The notes under the pieces: model-generated
The model's input: the letters and a program-made list of their open reading frames with translations, nothing else
What the model was told of the DNA's origin: nothing
Database searches by the model: none
NCBI GenBank assembly: GCA_012516575.1
Contig: JAAYWS010000065.1
Location: 1 to 50,280 of the forward strand
Source: Actinomycetaceae bacterium
GTDB lineage: Bacteria; Actinomycetota; Actinomycetes; Actinomycetales; Actinomycetaceae
Direction of reading: 5' to 3'
Length of the DNA: 50,280 bases
In this document: one piece after another, positions 38,649-47,501 of the stretch
Layout: every line of letters starts with the position of its first letter
How positions within the stretch are numbered: position 1 is the stretch's first letter
Translations under genes and position numbers: made by a program

Positions 38649-38688
38649 ATTATTTCCCACCATATTCATTTGCTGAACCGAGGTATTA

Positions 38689-40254
38689 ATGACACGTCTT
38701 TCTGAGCAAAGACAACCCAACCAACCACATAACAATCCGCGTCATATTCGAGTAGCTGGTACTGATCGGATCTACGATCGCAATCGGCTTCTGCTTGTTT
38801 TGCTCGTTCCGCTGATGATGACCATGATTCAGGTCTCGAGCGTCACGAATATTTTGCCTTCCCTCGGTGAGGCTTTGGACGCTTCACCGAGCCAGTTGCA
38901 GTGGGTTTTATCCGGATACGCGTTGGCTTTGGGCATTGTGTTAGTGCCTTCGGGACGCTTGGGCGATATGTTTGGCCGATCAACAGTGTTCGTGATCGGT
39001 TCGGTTATTTTCTCGCTAGCTTCTTTGCTGGTTGGTTTAGCAACAAGCGCTCCGATGCTCAACGTCATGCGTGTTTTGCAAGGTTTTGGAGCGGGCGTAC
39101 TTTCCCCGCAGACCACGGGACTCATCCAGCAGTATTTTGTGGGGCAAGCACGCGCGAAAGCTTTCGCACTGTTCGGGCTAGTGGTCTCGATGTCGGTGGC
39201 TACCGGGCCGGTTATGTCTGGCGTGTTAATTGCGATGCTCGGACCGGACCAAGGCTGGCGTTGGTCTTTTATTATTAACTTCCCACTTGGCGTTGTCGGC
39301 ATCATTATGGCGATTAAGTGGCTACCGTTTGGTAAGGAACGCCGTCATGTAGGGCGCAAGAAGAAGCAGGCCCGGCACGAATACCTCACAATGAAGAAGG
39401 CCGAAGGCCAGGAAGTTAAACCCACAAAGATTGATCTCGATCCGGTAGGAATGGTCCTGCTCGCCTTTTCTGTTCTGGCGATTATGTTGCCGTTTATGGG
39501 GCAGCAACCGGCATGGATGTGGTTGCTCTTTCCGTTGGGTTTGCTTTTACTATCCGCATGGTACTTCTGGGAGAAGAAGTATAAGGCCCGTGGGCGTGAG
39601 CCTATGGTGGATCTCGAACTGTTTAGGATTAAAACCTTCTCCTACGCGACCGCTATTGCGGCGGTCATGTTCCTCGGATCTACCTCAATTTTCGTGGTCT
39701 TAGCATTGTTCTTGCAAAATGGCATGGACGTTAGCGCCCTCGACTATGGTCTGATGGTTTTGCCGAATGCTCTCGTTTCCGCGATTGCCGCAGTATGGGC
39801 TGGTAAACGTGCGGTGGTGCACGGACGCGGTGTGCAGGTGATCGCTCTGGTGCTCATGTTGGTTGGCATTATTGGGTCGCTACTACTCATGTGGGGTCTC
39901 GACTTTGGTATCTCCTACTGGTGGCTCATGCTTCCGCTAGCGATTCTGGGCTTTGGCCAAGGCGCAATGGGATCAGCTAACCAAACCCAGTCGATGCTGG
40001 ATGTGCCCGCTGAGCACGGAGGCACTGCTGGTGGTGTGATGCAAACAGCGCAACGTATTGCTACCGCCATTGGCAATGCGGTTATTACTGCGGTGTTCTT
40101 GCTTGGCATCCGCTGGTACGCCGGCGATCAAGGCTACTACTTCGGAGTGATCATCTCATTCCTGCTGATTATTGCTTTCGTGATGATCGCCTTGGTTTTG
40201 GCGCTTATCTTCTGGCGCGATGGGTATCGGCAGCGGCATGCTCAGGCTGTATAG
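38689..40254 (+). CDS. MFS drug exporter, DHA2 (14-TM) family
   Basis: This is a probable proton-driven multidrug exporter. The 521-residue product has a hydrophilic N-terminus of about 40 residues, then about 14 hydrophobic segments. Motif A is GRLGDMFGRS near residue 96, MRVLQGFGAGVLSPQ follows, and motif C-like GPVMSGVLI is near 178. A cytosolic basic loop (GRKKKQARHEYLTMKKAEG) sits mid-protein, as in QacA/EmrB relatives. ATG 38689 follows GAGG. It is divergent from pyrH. Confidence 0.9.
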   Translation: MTRLSEQRQPNQPHNNPRHIRVAGTDRIYDRNRLLLVLLVPLMMTMIQVSSVTNILPSLGEALDASPSQLQWVLSGYALALGIVLVPSGRLGDMFGRSTVFVIGSVIFSLASLLVGLATSAPMLNVMRVLQGFGAGVLSPQTTGLIQQYFVGQARAKAFALFGLVVSMSVATGPVMSGVLIAMLGPDQGWRWSFIINFPLGVVGIIMAIKWLPFGKERRHVGRKKKQARHEYLTMKKAEGQEVKPTKIDLDPVGMVLLAFSVLAIMLPFMGQQPAWMWLLFPLGLLLLSAWYFWEKKYKARGREPMVDLELFRIKTFSYATAIAAVMFLGSTSIFVVLALFLQNGMDVSALDYGLMVLPNALVSAIAAVWAGKRAVVHGRGVQVIALVLMLVGIIGSLLLMWGLDFGISYWWLMLPLAILGFGQGAMGSANQTQSMLDVPAEHGGTAGGVMQTAQRIATAIGNAVITAVFLLGIRWYAGDQGYYFGVIISFLLIIAFVMIALVLALIFWRDGYRQRHAQAV

Positions 40255-40337
40255 GCTCGTCAGATGTGAAAAGAACGAGTCGAAATCCAGGTCTTATGCG
40301 ACAATCCCATGGGGCAATGTATTGAAATGAGACAAGC

Positions 40338-42707
40338 ATGTTAAGCATTGCGGCGGTGATCGGTGCAGTTCTTATCTGGCGACTAATATTGCTTATACTC
40401 GATCCAATTGCCAAAGAGAATCGAAGTCACAGACGTAAGAAGTCCGAATCGTCGTTAGAAGTCGCTGCAGGCATTGAAAATGCCGGTAACCATGTACGTG
40501 ATGCTGCTGTTGGAGCTCGAATTCTCCGCAAGCAAAGCGTAAAGATCTGGATAAAACCCGGCATCGTTTTAATCGGCGGTTCACTTGCAATCATCGAGAA
40601 TACCCAGCTTCCTTGGGTAGCTTTTATAGGTGCTGTTCTGTTAGGCACCGATGGTGTTTTCGATGAGTTCTTAATGCCAATGCTCGGCTACCAACAATTT
40701 GCGGTTGACCGGGAACGTGGGGAATGGAAATGGTTAGCTCTCGGCTTGGGCGCTAAGATTGTTGCAGTCTGGTTAGCGTTGTGCATACTTTGGCTCGGAG
40801 TAATTCAAACGCAACTTGGCAGTTGGGGCATTGGACCATCTTTAGCGTTGGTTGGAGTAGCTGGACTATTGATTAGTCATCTTCCCGCGGTTTGGTGTGC
40901 GCGTCGTGCACGTAAAGTTCATCGCGTCGGGTTCGCTTCCAGCACTGATGAAAACACGATCTTGTTTCTTCGATCATTTTCTGATGATGATTTAAAGATT
41001 CATACGATGCTGGCGGCCAATGGGTTAACGTCGCCTCCCCTGCCAATGACGATTACGAGATTTGAAGAAATGCTCACCACATTTCTGAATGTAAGCGGGA
41101 ATCTCGTGGCAATCGGAAGACCCGGCGAACCATTACCAGAGCTAGGAGCTGCTCGCACCTATTGGCCAGACGAACAGTGGCAAGATGCCGTCAAACTAAC
41201 AGCTAACCGTGCGCGCGCCATCGTTATTATTGCAGGGGAAACTGAAGGACTCGCATGGGAGTTTGAACGGTTACGAGCGTGGGGCGTGTTGGGCAAAGTG
41301 TTGGTTATACTGCCTCCTGACAAAAACCATGAGCGTAGTCAAGAGCGTTATAGGCGCGCGGTAAATTTACTGGTCGATAATTGCGAGTACCCAATCGACC
41401 CAGCAATATGGACTGGACTATCTGTTACAACTGATGGAAAGGTTGTTCACCGAATTTCAGACAGCCGAGACTGGGCTAGCTACAGTAGCACTATCGTAGG
41501 GTTTTTCCATGAGCTTGACGGGAGAATAGTCGCACCTGAGCGTGGATCCTACGCGCGGATGTGGGATCATGCCGACACAGTTGTTGACGAAGCAAGCTCA
41601 ATTTATGGTGCTACAGAGCTCATGAATAAAACTATGACGCAATTCAAAACCGCGGATTTCCCAGTACAACAATCGGGGCGGCGGGAATCCTTCCTAGTTA
41701 AACAAGCCGAACGAATTCCAGTGAGTTTAGGATTACGTTTTACAAAATTACTAAACGGTGTGACGGATGCTATTGAAAAAAGCAACCTAAATGATGCTGA
41801 ACCTTTACTACGTGAAATTGTCCAGTTAGTTTCGGGAAGAGAAACTCCTAGTATCGAAGCTTTGTTGGCAACTGCGTGGGCAGAAGTTTTGATCAAACTC
41901 GAACGTTTCGATGAAGCTAAGAAAGTTCTTTTCCATGCCCGTTCCGTGGCGCAGCAGGGAACAAAACGTGTCGCTTGGTTTGGAGAGAATCACACGCCAC
42001 TCAGTATCGAGCTGGGTGTATTAGAACAGTGGATCAGTTTGACGGAAATTCAGGGCTCGCTACCTGAATTAGTAGCGATCTGGGAAGAATACATCGGAGT
42101 CGCCGAGAAAAAAGGGAACCCAGACATTCTTGCAGATGCGCATGTTTCGCTAGGTAAAACATTACGTGAACGTGAGCAGTGGGAAACCGCGTTACCCCAG
42201 TTACAGAAAGCGACCGATATTGCAGTGAGCATTGGAAAAATCGATATAGAACTTCAATCTCGCTGGCTGACACATGATTGTTACCGGGCGCGACACCAGT
42301 TCAAACCGGCTGTTCAAGAAATGGAAAAGTGTGTAACGCTAAGTGACCAGCTTGGAGAAATAGTTAGAGGAATAATCAGCCGGATGTTGGCTGCGTGGCT
42401 GTTACGAAAACTCGGGCACTTCGATTCAGCTTTCAACTATTATCAACAGACGGCTGAAATGATCAGTAAACACGCCAGTTTGGCAGGCATGGACTATCGC
42501 CGCAAGGTTTTGGTCTCTGAACTGAGCGAAATAATTCAAGAAGGCTATACGCCAGCAACAGATTTACGAGATAAAACAATCCGAAAAGCTAATCTTCGGC
42601 AAAGGACTAACCGAGTTGGTCATGCCGGGCAACATCCTGAAGCCACGCCCACCCTAGTTCTCCCAGAAACAGGAGCACCCAGAAAACAACTACACGCTTA
42701 TCTGTGA
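40338..42707 (+). CDS. Membrane protein with TIR-like/Rossmann-like domain and TPR-like repeats
   Basis: This 789-residue protein has no recognised name. About five hydrophobic segments lie at 2-22, 73-88, 92-105, 132-158 and 164-187. A cytosolic domain (about 205-395) reads ILFLRSFSDDD (208-218), LVAIGRPGEPLPELGAARTYWPDEQWQD (257-284), ARAIVIIAGETEGLAWEFERL (292-312) and VLVILPPDKN. That alternation of strands with a buried Trp-Glu is TIR-like or Rossmann-like. Helical repeats of TPR character fill about 480-735. Such LRSF-type domains recur in bacterial membrane proteins, as I recall, but have no known role. The gene is AT-rich against its neighbours (22 of 60 GC in line 41701-41760), which suggests acquisition. 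Its last seven codons lie in dispersed repeat B. Confidence 0.7.
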   Translation: MLSIAAVIGAVLIWRLILLILDPIAKENRSHRRKKSESSLEVAAGIENAGNHVRDAAVGARILRKQSVKIWIKPGIVLIGGSLAIIENTQLPWVAFIGAVLLGTDGVFDEFLMPMLGYQQFAVDRERGEWKWLALGLGAKIVAVWLALCILWLGVIQTQLGSWGIGPSLALVGVAGLLISHLPAVWCARRARKVHRVGFASSTDENTILFLRSFSDDDLKIHTMLAANGLTSPPLPMTITRFEEMLTTFLNVSGNLVAIGRPGEPLPELGAARTYWPDEQWQDAVKLTANRARAIVIIAGETEGLAWEFERLRAWGVLGKVLVILPPDKNHERSQERYRRAVNLLVDNCEYPIDPAIWTGLSVTTDGKVVHRISDSRDWASYSSTIVGFFHELDGRIVAPERGSYARMWDHADTVVDEASSIYGATELMNKTMTQFKTADFPVQQSGRRESFLVKQAERIPVSLGLRFTKLLNGVTDAIEKSNLNDAEPLLREIVQLVSGRETPSIEALLATAWAEVLIKLERFDEAKKVLFHARSVAQQGTKRVAWFGENHTPLSIELGVLEQWISLTEIQGSLPELVAIWEEYIGVAEKKGNPDILADAHVSLGKTLREREQWETALPQLQKATDIAVSIGKIDIELQSRWLTHDCYRARHQFKPAVQEMEKCVTLSDQLGEIVRGIISRMLAAWLLRKLGHFDSAFNYYQQTAEMISKHASLAGMDYRRKVLVSELSEIIQEGYTPATDLRDKTIRKANLRQRTNRVGHAGQHPEATPTLVLPETGAPRKQLHAYL

Positions 42708-42713
42708 TGAGCC
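42684..42713 (+). repeat. Dispersed repeat B, copy 3 (core only)
   Basis: AACTACACGCTTATCTGTGA matches the core of copy 1 exactly over CTACACGCTTATCTGTGA. Here it supplies the C-terminal codons KQLHAYL and the stop of the TIR-like/TPR gene. The longer flank of copies 1 and 2 is not conserved. Confidence 0.65.
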
Positions 42714-42832
42714 GGTAAACCTGCTGTTTCACAGTAATGGAAGCGTTGTGAGTCCAGTGTCTCAGGATTCTAAAGGACCCTTCACATGACTTGATTTAGA
42801 TCGAAGTGGTTATCGAACACCCTTAAAAGTGG

Positions 42833-43705
42833 CTATTCTAGCCCTTTCACAACCTCAGTAAGCTCCGGAAGTACCTCGTAAAGGTCGCCCACAATGCCGT
42901 AGTCGGCGAATTTGAAGATTTCGGAGAGTTCGTCGTCGTTAATGGCGACGATTACCTCGGAATCGGTAACACCCGCAGTGTGGTGAATCTGGCCAGACAA
43001 GCCCACGGCAATGTACAGCTCAGGTGCGATCACATGACCTGATACGCCAATGTAACTATTACGTGGCGCCCAGCCGTGACCTTCTGCCAACGGGCGCGTT
43101 ACACCAATTTCAGCACCCAGCACGTCAGCAAGCTCACGCGCAAGGCCAAGATCTTCTTTTTCAGCAAAACCGCGGCCAGCGCCAATAACACGGGTAGCCA
43201 GCGAAATATCACCGGTCTGAGTATCTTCAGTATTTACTTCGGTCACCGTCGCCGAGTAGCCCGAAACTTCCTTAACAGTCTCAGCACCGGCGTCAGCTGT
43301 AAGCGCGTCTCCCCCATCTAACACGGCAACCACAACGGAATCAAAAGAAACCGTTTCATCGCTTAAGCCTCCGAAACGGGACAGAACCGCTTCGCCGACC
43401 TTAATTGATTTGGCACTCTGCAAAAGCGGAGCGTCAAAACGCGCCGCAACCGCACCGGCTAATACGCGATCTGCACTGGTATTACCAGCTAGCACTACAT
43501 CGCCCGGCTCGGCGGTAATAACATCGGCTACTGCACCGCTGAGAGCCTCGACCGGTTGGTTATCAGCTAACGGGAGACGGATAACAGCGTCACCGCCAAC
43601 CTGCGTATCGCCAACAACGACGACGTTAACAGCACCGCCGATCTCACGGGCAGTGTCGAGAAGGTTCGAGATCTTGCTCGAGGAGGTAATAATCCAAGTT
43701 GTCAT
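42833..43705 (-). CDS. etfA: Electron transfer flavoprotein alpha subunit
   Basis: The ETF alpha subunit binds FAD and passes electrons between acyl-CoA-type dehydrogenases and a quinone oxidoreductase or ferredoxin partner. The 290-residue product has the variable N-terminal domain and the conserved FAD domain: GAGRGFAEKEDLGLARELADVLGAEIGVTRPLAEGHGW, then IGVSGHVIAPELYIAVGLSGQIHHTAG and INDD. It follows etfB by 12 bases. No dehydrogenase or ETF-quinone oxidoreductase gene is adjacent. Confidence 0.95.
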   Translation of the reverse strand: MTTWIITSSSKISNLLDTAREIGGAVNVVVVGDTQVGGDAVIRLPLADNQPVEALSGAVADVITAEPGDVVLAGNTSADRVLAGAVAARFDAPLLQSAKSIKVGEAVLSRFGGLSDETVSFDSVVVAVLDGGDALTADAGAETVKEVSGYSATVTEVNTEDTQTGDISLATRVIGAGRGFAEKEDLGLARELADVLGAEIGVTRPLAEGHGWAPRNSYIGVSGHVIAPELYIAVGLSGQIHHTAGVTDSEVIVAINDDELSEIFKFADYGIVGDLYEVLPELTEVVKGLE

Positions 43706-43717
43706 GATCGTCCTTCC

Positions 43718-44479
43718 TTAGAGCACGCCATCGTTACGCAGAGCCGCCACAAGGTCAGCAACTGCCGAATCGCCAGTAAAAATCTGTTGCTTACGTTCGC
43801 GAGCTACCGGCTTTGCCCGGCCCGTCACACGCAGGTCAGTATCGGAAACAGTCACGGTATCCAACGCACGCACATCAACCGGCTTCTTGCCAGCTGCCAG
43901 AATTTCTTTCATAGAAGGAACCGGCACTCGCATAGCATCCGAGGTAGCGGCTACTACAACCGGCCCGTCAACGACGACGGTACGGGTGCCGCCGTCGACC
44001 TGCTGGAGCAGTTCGAAACCAGAATCGGTCGCGGTGATCTTTTCAACCTCTTGGAATACTGGCCAGCCGAGGTAGCCTCCGAGGATCGCTGAGGTCATGC
44101 GCGTACCGTTATCGATCGAAGAGTCACCGGTGATAACTAGTTTGACGCCGTCCATCGAAGTAACGATTTGGGCTAGTGCGCTAGCGTAACGAGTCGGGTT
44201 CCAATCTGCGGTAGCGTCGTCAGCAATAATGACGCCGCGATCAAAGCCTCGTGACATGGCATTCTTGGTAGCCATGCCCTTACCAATAGCCGCCATGCCC
44301 ACAGTAATACCAACAAGTTCTTCACCTGTTGCGTCCGCTACTGCCCGACCTACCTGTACGGCAACCGGATCGTATTCGCTCATTAGTGGTTTGGCGCGCG
44401 ACCAGTCCACAACGCCGTCGGCGCCCACTCGGGCGTCTTGCGGGTTTGAGGTGTATTTATAAGCAACAACGATGCTCAT
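43718..44479 (-). CDS. etfB: Electron transfer flavoprotein beta subunit
   Basis: This is the ETF partner subunit, which binds AMP or a second FAD in bifurcating types. The start is ATG 44479 (MSIVVAYKYTSNP), with GGAG eight bases upstream, giving 253 residues. An upstream frame to 44548 is unlikely. Family segments include VGITVGMAAIGKGMATKNAMSRGFDRGVIIADD, QIVTSMDGVKLVITGDSSIDNGTRMTSAILGGYLGWP and a C-terminal KPVD element. It forms a two-gene operon with etfA. Confidence 0.94.
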   Translation of the reverse strand: MSIVVAYKYTSNPQDARVGADGVVDWSRAKPLMSEYDPVAVQVGRAVADATGEELVGITVGMAAIGKGMATKNAMSRGFDRGVIIADDATADWNPTRYASALAQIVTSMDGVKLVITGDSSIDNGTRMTSAILGGYLGWPVFQEVEKITATDSGFELLQQVDGGTRTVVVDGPVVVAATSDAMRVPVPSMKEILAAGKKPVDVRALDTVTVSDTDLRVTGRAKPVARERKQQIFTGDSAVADLVAALRNDGVL

Positions 44480-44783
44480 GCGAGCACTCCTTGAAAGATC
44501 TGAATTTGCAACCTTGTCTATCTTATCGGCTATATTGACGGCTCTCACTGACTAGATCGGTGGTATTGCTCGCTAATCGGTAGGATTTCATGCGCATTGT
44601 AGGGTGCTGTGGCAGTGGGTTGCAAAACTGAGTACCCAATCCTCGGCGTTAATTCCAGCAGACCAAAACTCGAATCGATATGTTCACCGATTAACGGCGC
44701 ACTAGCGTAGGATTCCAAACAGGTGGGGCGGACGAAGACTTTAACTGCTCGGCAACTGACCGCTCGGTGATTAAGGAGATGTT
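44480..44783. other. 304-bp intergenic region between etfB and the small membrane protein
   Basis: This divergent region must hold the etfBA promoter (minus) and that of the small gene (plus), but I could not pick boxes with confidence. I see no repeats, RNA gene or riboswitch-like structure. Confidence 0.5.
44773..44778 (+). promoter_or_regulatory. Ribosome binding site of the 52-residue gene
   Basis: AAGGAG lies five bases before ATG 44784. It is a strong site and is the main support for the short gene. Confidence 0.75.
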
Positions 44784-44942
44784 ATGGATCGTTTTGGCGG
44801 ACCAATCGCTTTCTATTCAATGATTGTGGCGGCAGTTTTACTCGCAGGGTCTTGGCTAGTTGATTCTAAAGTAGTTTCAACCGTGTTCGCGTTTGGGGCG
44901 GTCGCCGCTGTTCTCTTGTCTTTTCGGTACCGCCAGCGGTAG
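44784..44942 (+). CDS. Small two-helix membrane protein, 52 residues
   Basis: I do not recognise this product. The 52 residues begin MDRFGGPIAFYSMIVAAVLL and end in a basic SFRYRQR. Two hydrophobic stretches (about residues 8-25 and 30-46) are joined by WLVDSK, which predicts a membrane hairpin with a basic tail on the inside. The evidence is a strong AAGGAG at ideal spacing, an uninterrupted frame with normal codons, and a perfect hairpin terminator about 75 bases downstream. It stands alone between etfB and an MFS gene, so context gives no role. Confidence 0.68.
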   Translation: MDRFGGPIAFYSMIVAAVLLAGSWLVDSKVVSTVFAFGAVAAVLLSFRYRQR

Positions 44943-45015
44943 TTCGATTACACCAGATACTGAGGGTATCCGTCTGCCAAAAGGTCATATTGCTTCTGAG
45001 CTAAGTCACCTAGTT

Positions 45016-45055
45016 GTGTGGGCCTGTTGCAATCGCGTAGCAGGCCCACACTTTT
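45016..45055 (+). terminator. Intrinsic terminator after the 52-residue gene
   Basis: GTGTGGGCCTG (45016-45026) pairs perfectly with CAGGCCCACAC (45041-45051) across a 14-base loop and is followed by TTTTATTTA. It faces plus-strand transcription. It lies close to the end of the convergent MFS gene. Confidence 0.92.
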
Positions 45056-45145
45056 ATTTAGTGTTAACGAAGAACTGTTAACAACCAACGAGTAAGCCTG
45101 ACAAGCCCGCTTTAACAGATACGTTAGGCAAAACCGCTCATTTCT

Positions 45146-46432
45146 TTAGCTGTGTACCGGCTTTACTCGAAGCTTTCTAAACTGCGGGAAAACTAGCGCA
45201 CTAATACCCATTCCAAGCACGACGATCACTCCACCAGCCCACGTAGCCGCCTGCGGGCCGATAATTTCGGCAGCACCACCATGGATAACATCGGCAATAC
45301 GCGGCCCACCTGAGACCACGACAATAAATATGCCCTGTAGACGGCCGCGCACCTGAGCACTAGTTTGACCAAGCAGAATTGACTGTCGGAATGCCGCTGA
45401 GCTCATATCGGCAGCACCGCCCACCACCAAAGCTGACACTGCCACAATCAACATGAATATTTTGGCATGCGGAGCAAATTCGAACGACAGCCCAAGGATA
45501 ATAATCGAACCACCCCAGACCGAAATAGCAATAAGCACGGCTAGACCGTATCGCTCAACGCGGCTAATCCATCCGCCGAGCATTCCGCCCAATACTGCGC
45601 CCAAAGGCATCGACGCGTAAAGAAGCGCGAACTCCATTCCGCCTTCAGAACTTCCGCCAAACGCAACATGCGCAATTTCTGGGAACAGCGCCCGCGGCAT
45701 ACCAAAAATCATGGCGATCAAATCCACGATAAAACTCACCAACACAATATGGTGCAAACGCAGGTACTGCAGGCCTTCAATAATTGAGCGCAGTCCAGGC
45801 ACCGTATCTCCACGGTGAGCGGCAGGCAATGACGGCAGCCGGTAAACCGCGTACAAAGTAGCAAAAAGCGAGAGCGTATCAAGCAGATAAAGCGCGGCAT
45901 AGCCCAATACCGGGATGAGTGCCCCGCCCACCAGCGGCCCGGCAATGGCGCCCGCCGATAGGACGGTCATATTAAGAGCGTTCGCGGCAGGCAACTGTTC
46001 GGTAGGTACGATATCAGGCAAAATCGCGGTACGTGCCGGTTGGGTCATCGCGAAAAAGGCTTGCTGCAATGAAAAAATGCCGAGCAGTACCCACACATTA
46101 TTAAGGTGTAATGCGGCTTGAACCCAGAACAGGGACGACGTAATTATCAAGCCGAGCGTGGAAAATTGCAGTAACGTACGACGATCAAAATGGTCCGCCA
46201 GCGCCCCACCCCACAGCCCGAAAACAATAAGTGGAACCAAACCGAAAAGACCGGCAATACCCACCATCCCAGAGGAAGCGGTAATCGAATAAATCTGAGC
46301 AGGCACAGCCACTACCGTCAGCTGTGCCCCGATTACCGTAATAATATTGGCTACCCACAGACGGCGAAAATGTGGGCTTTTAAGCGGCCGGGTATCGGCA
46401 AAAACGGCACGCACTTTTTCTCGAAAACTCAT
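45146..46432 (-). CDS. MFS transporter, EntS/MFS_3-like
   Basis: This is a probable exporter of unknown substrate. The 428-residue product has about 12 hydrophobic segments, with the MFS_3-type loop LADHFDRRTLLQ near residue 80 and TQPARTAILPDIVPTEQLPAANALN near 130. Relatives export siderophores, drugs or macrolides. ATG 46432 has AAGGA six bases upstream. It is divergent from the ABC/two-component operon, and a palindrome lies between the two (46493-46510), so shared control is plausible. Confidence 0.88.
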   Translation of the reverse strand: MSFREKVRAVFADTRPLKSPHFRRLWVANIITVIGAQLTVVAVPAQIYSITASSGMVGIAGLFGLVPLIVFGLWGGALADHFDRRTLLQFSTLGLIITSSLFWVQAALHLNNVWVLLGIFSLQQAFFAMTQPARTAILPDIVPTEQLPAANALNMTVLSAGAIAGPLVGGALIPVLGYAALYLLDTLSLFATLYAVYRLPSLPAAHRGDTVPGLRSIIEGLQYLRLHHIVLVSFIVDLIAMIFGMPRALFPEIAHVAFGGSSEGGMEFALLYASMPLGAVLGGMLGGWISRVERYGLAVLIAISVWGGSIIILGLSFEFAPHAKIFMLIVAVSALVVGGAADMSSAAFRQSILLGQTSAQVRGRLQGIFIVVVSGGPRIADVIHGGAAEIIGPQAATWAGGVIVVLGMGISALVFPQFRKLRVKPVHS

Positions 46433-46492
46433 AATAGTCCTTTTCTACTAGGACCAACGCCCTACATTCAAGTTTTGTTCCACGCCGCACTC

Positions 46493-46510
46493 ACATGACA
46501 TCTGTCATGT
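46493..46510. promoter_or_regulatory. Palindrome in the divergent MFS/ABC promoter region
   Basis: ACATGACA-TC-TGTCATGT: perfect 8-bp arms with a two-base centre. It lies 61 bases from the MFS start and 57 from the ABC start. It fits the size of a site for a dimeric regulator, most simply the LuxR-type response regulator at the end of the operon. That link is inference. Confidence 0.6.
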
Positions 46511-46566
46511 CGGTTTACTGACGTCCCACACTTACGCCACGCCCATGCCTGAACAACACTAGAGCT

Positions 46567-47493
46567 ATGAACACGATCTTGAATATCACCGATTTGCGCA
46601 AAACCTTCGCAGATCCAACCGGCCCAGTACACGCTGTAGCTGGAATCAACCTCACGATTGAACGCGGTGAAATCGTCTCACTGCTCGGTCCGAACGGAGC
46701 CGGGAAAACGACCCTGATCGATATGATTCTCGGTCTGACTTCACCCACCTCCGGCGTCGTCGAAATCTGCGGAACCAGCCCGGCTACCGCCATCTCCCAA
46801 GGGAAGCTTTCCGCGCTCCTACAAACCGGCGGTTTGCTTGACGATATGCGGGTGGGCGAAGTGCTCACCTATATCGCCTCCGCTTACACTCACCACGAAC
46901 CGATCGCCGATATTCTCGAGCGTACCAACCTCACCCGGCTCTCCTCCCGAAAAGTTGCCAAGCTTTCTGGAGGAGAACGCCAACGACTCAAATTTGCCCT
47001 CGCGCTCTTACCCAACCCTGACCTGCTCATCCTCGATGAGCCCACCACAGCAATGGACGTCACCGTCCGCCGCGAATTTTGGGACGCCATGCATGCCGAA
47101 GCGCGTGCCGGCCGCACAATCATTTTTGCTACCCACTATCTTGATGAAGCTGAACGTTTCGCAAACCGAATTGTGTTGATGAATAAAGGAAAGATTATTG
47201 CCGACGGCGACACCGCGAGTATTCGCGCACTTGCTGGCCTTCGCCAGATTCGCGCCACTATTTCCCACGCCGAACCACAACGTATCAAGAGCTTTACACA
47301 ACAATATGGTGCCGACGTCGTCGGAGAACACATCTTTCTGGCCACGCCAGATTCCGACGCTGCCGCGCTCGCCCTGCTCCAAGCCGGAGCTACCGAACTC
47401 GAACTCGTTTCCCCGTCTCTTGACGACGCTTTCGAGCTTATCGTTTCCGCCGATATTCCAGCCGCTACCCCTGTCGCTCTCCCCACTGCTTAA
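46567..47493 (+). CDS. ABC exporter ATP-binding subunit
   Basis: This is the nucleotide-binding subunit of an ABC-2-type (DrrA/NatA-like) exporter. The 308-residue product has Walker A GPNGAGKTT (41-49), the Q-loop in LLQTGGLLDDM, signature LSGGERQR (133-140), Walker B LLILDEPT (153-160) and the H-loop FATHYLDEAE. The C-terminal 80 residues form the extra regulatory domain common in this class. The permease gene follows after eight bases. Confidence 0.94.
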   Translation: MNTILNITDLRKTFADPTGPVHAVAGINLTIERGEIVSLLGPNGAGKTTLIDMILGLTSPTSGVVEICGTSPATAISQGKLSALLQTGGLLDDMRVGEVLTYIASAYTHHEPIADILERTNLTRLSSRKVAKLSGGERQRLKFALALLPNPDLLILDEPTTAMDVTVRREFWDAMHAEARAGRTIIFATHYLDEAERFANRIVLMNKGKIIADGDTASIRALAGLRQIRATISHAEPQRIKSFTQQYGADVVGEHIFLATPDSDAAALALLQAGATELELVSPSLDDAFELIVSADIPAATPVALPTA

Positions 47494-47501
47494 GGAACAC
47501 C

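Noticed and set aside
44560-44700. Possible tRNA or riboswitch before the 52-residue gene
   Set aside because: I could not build a cloverleaf or a known aptamer core.
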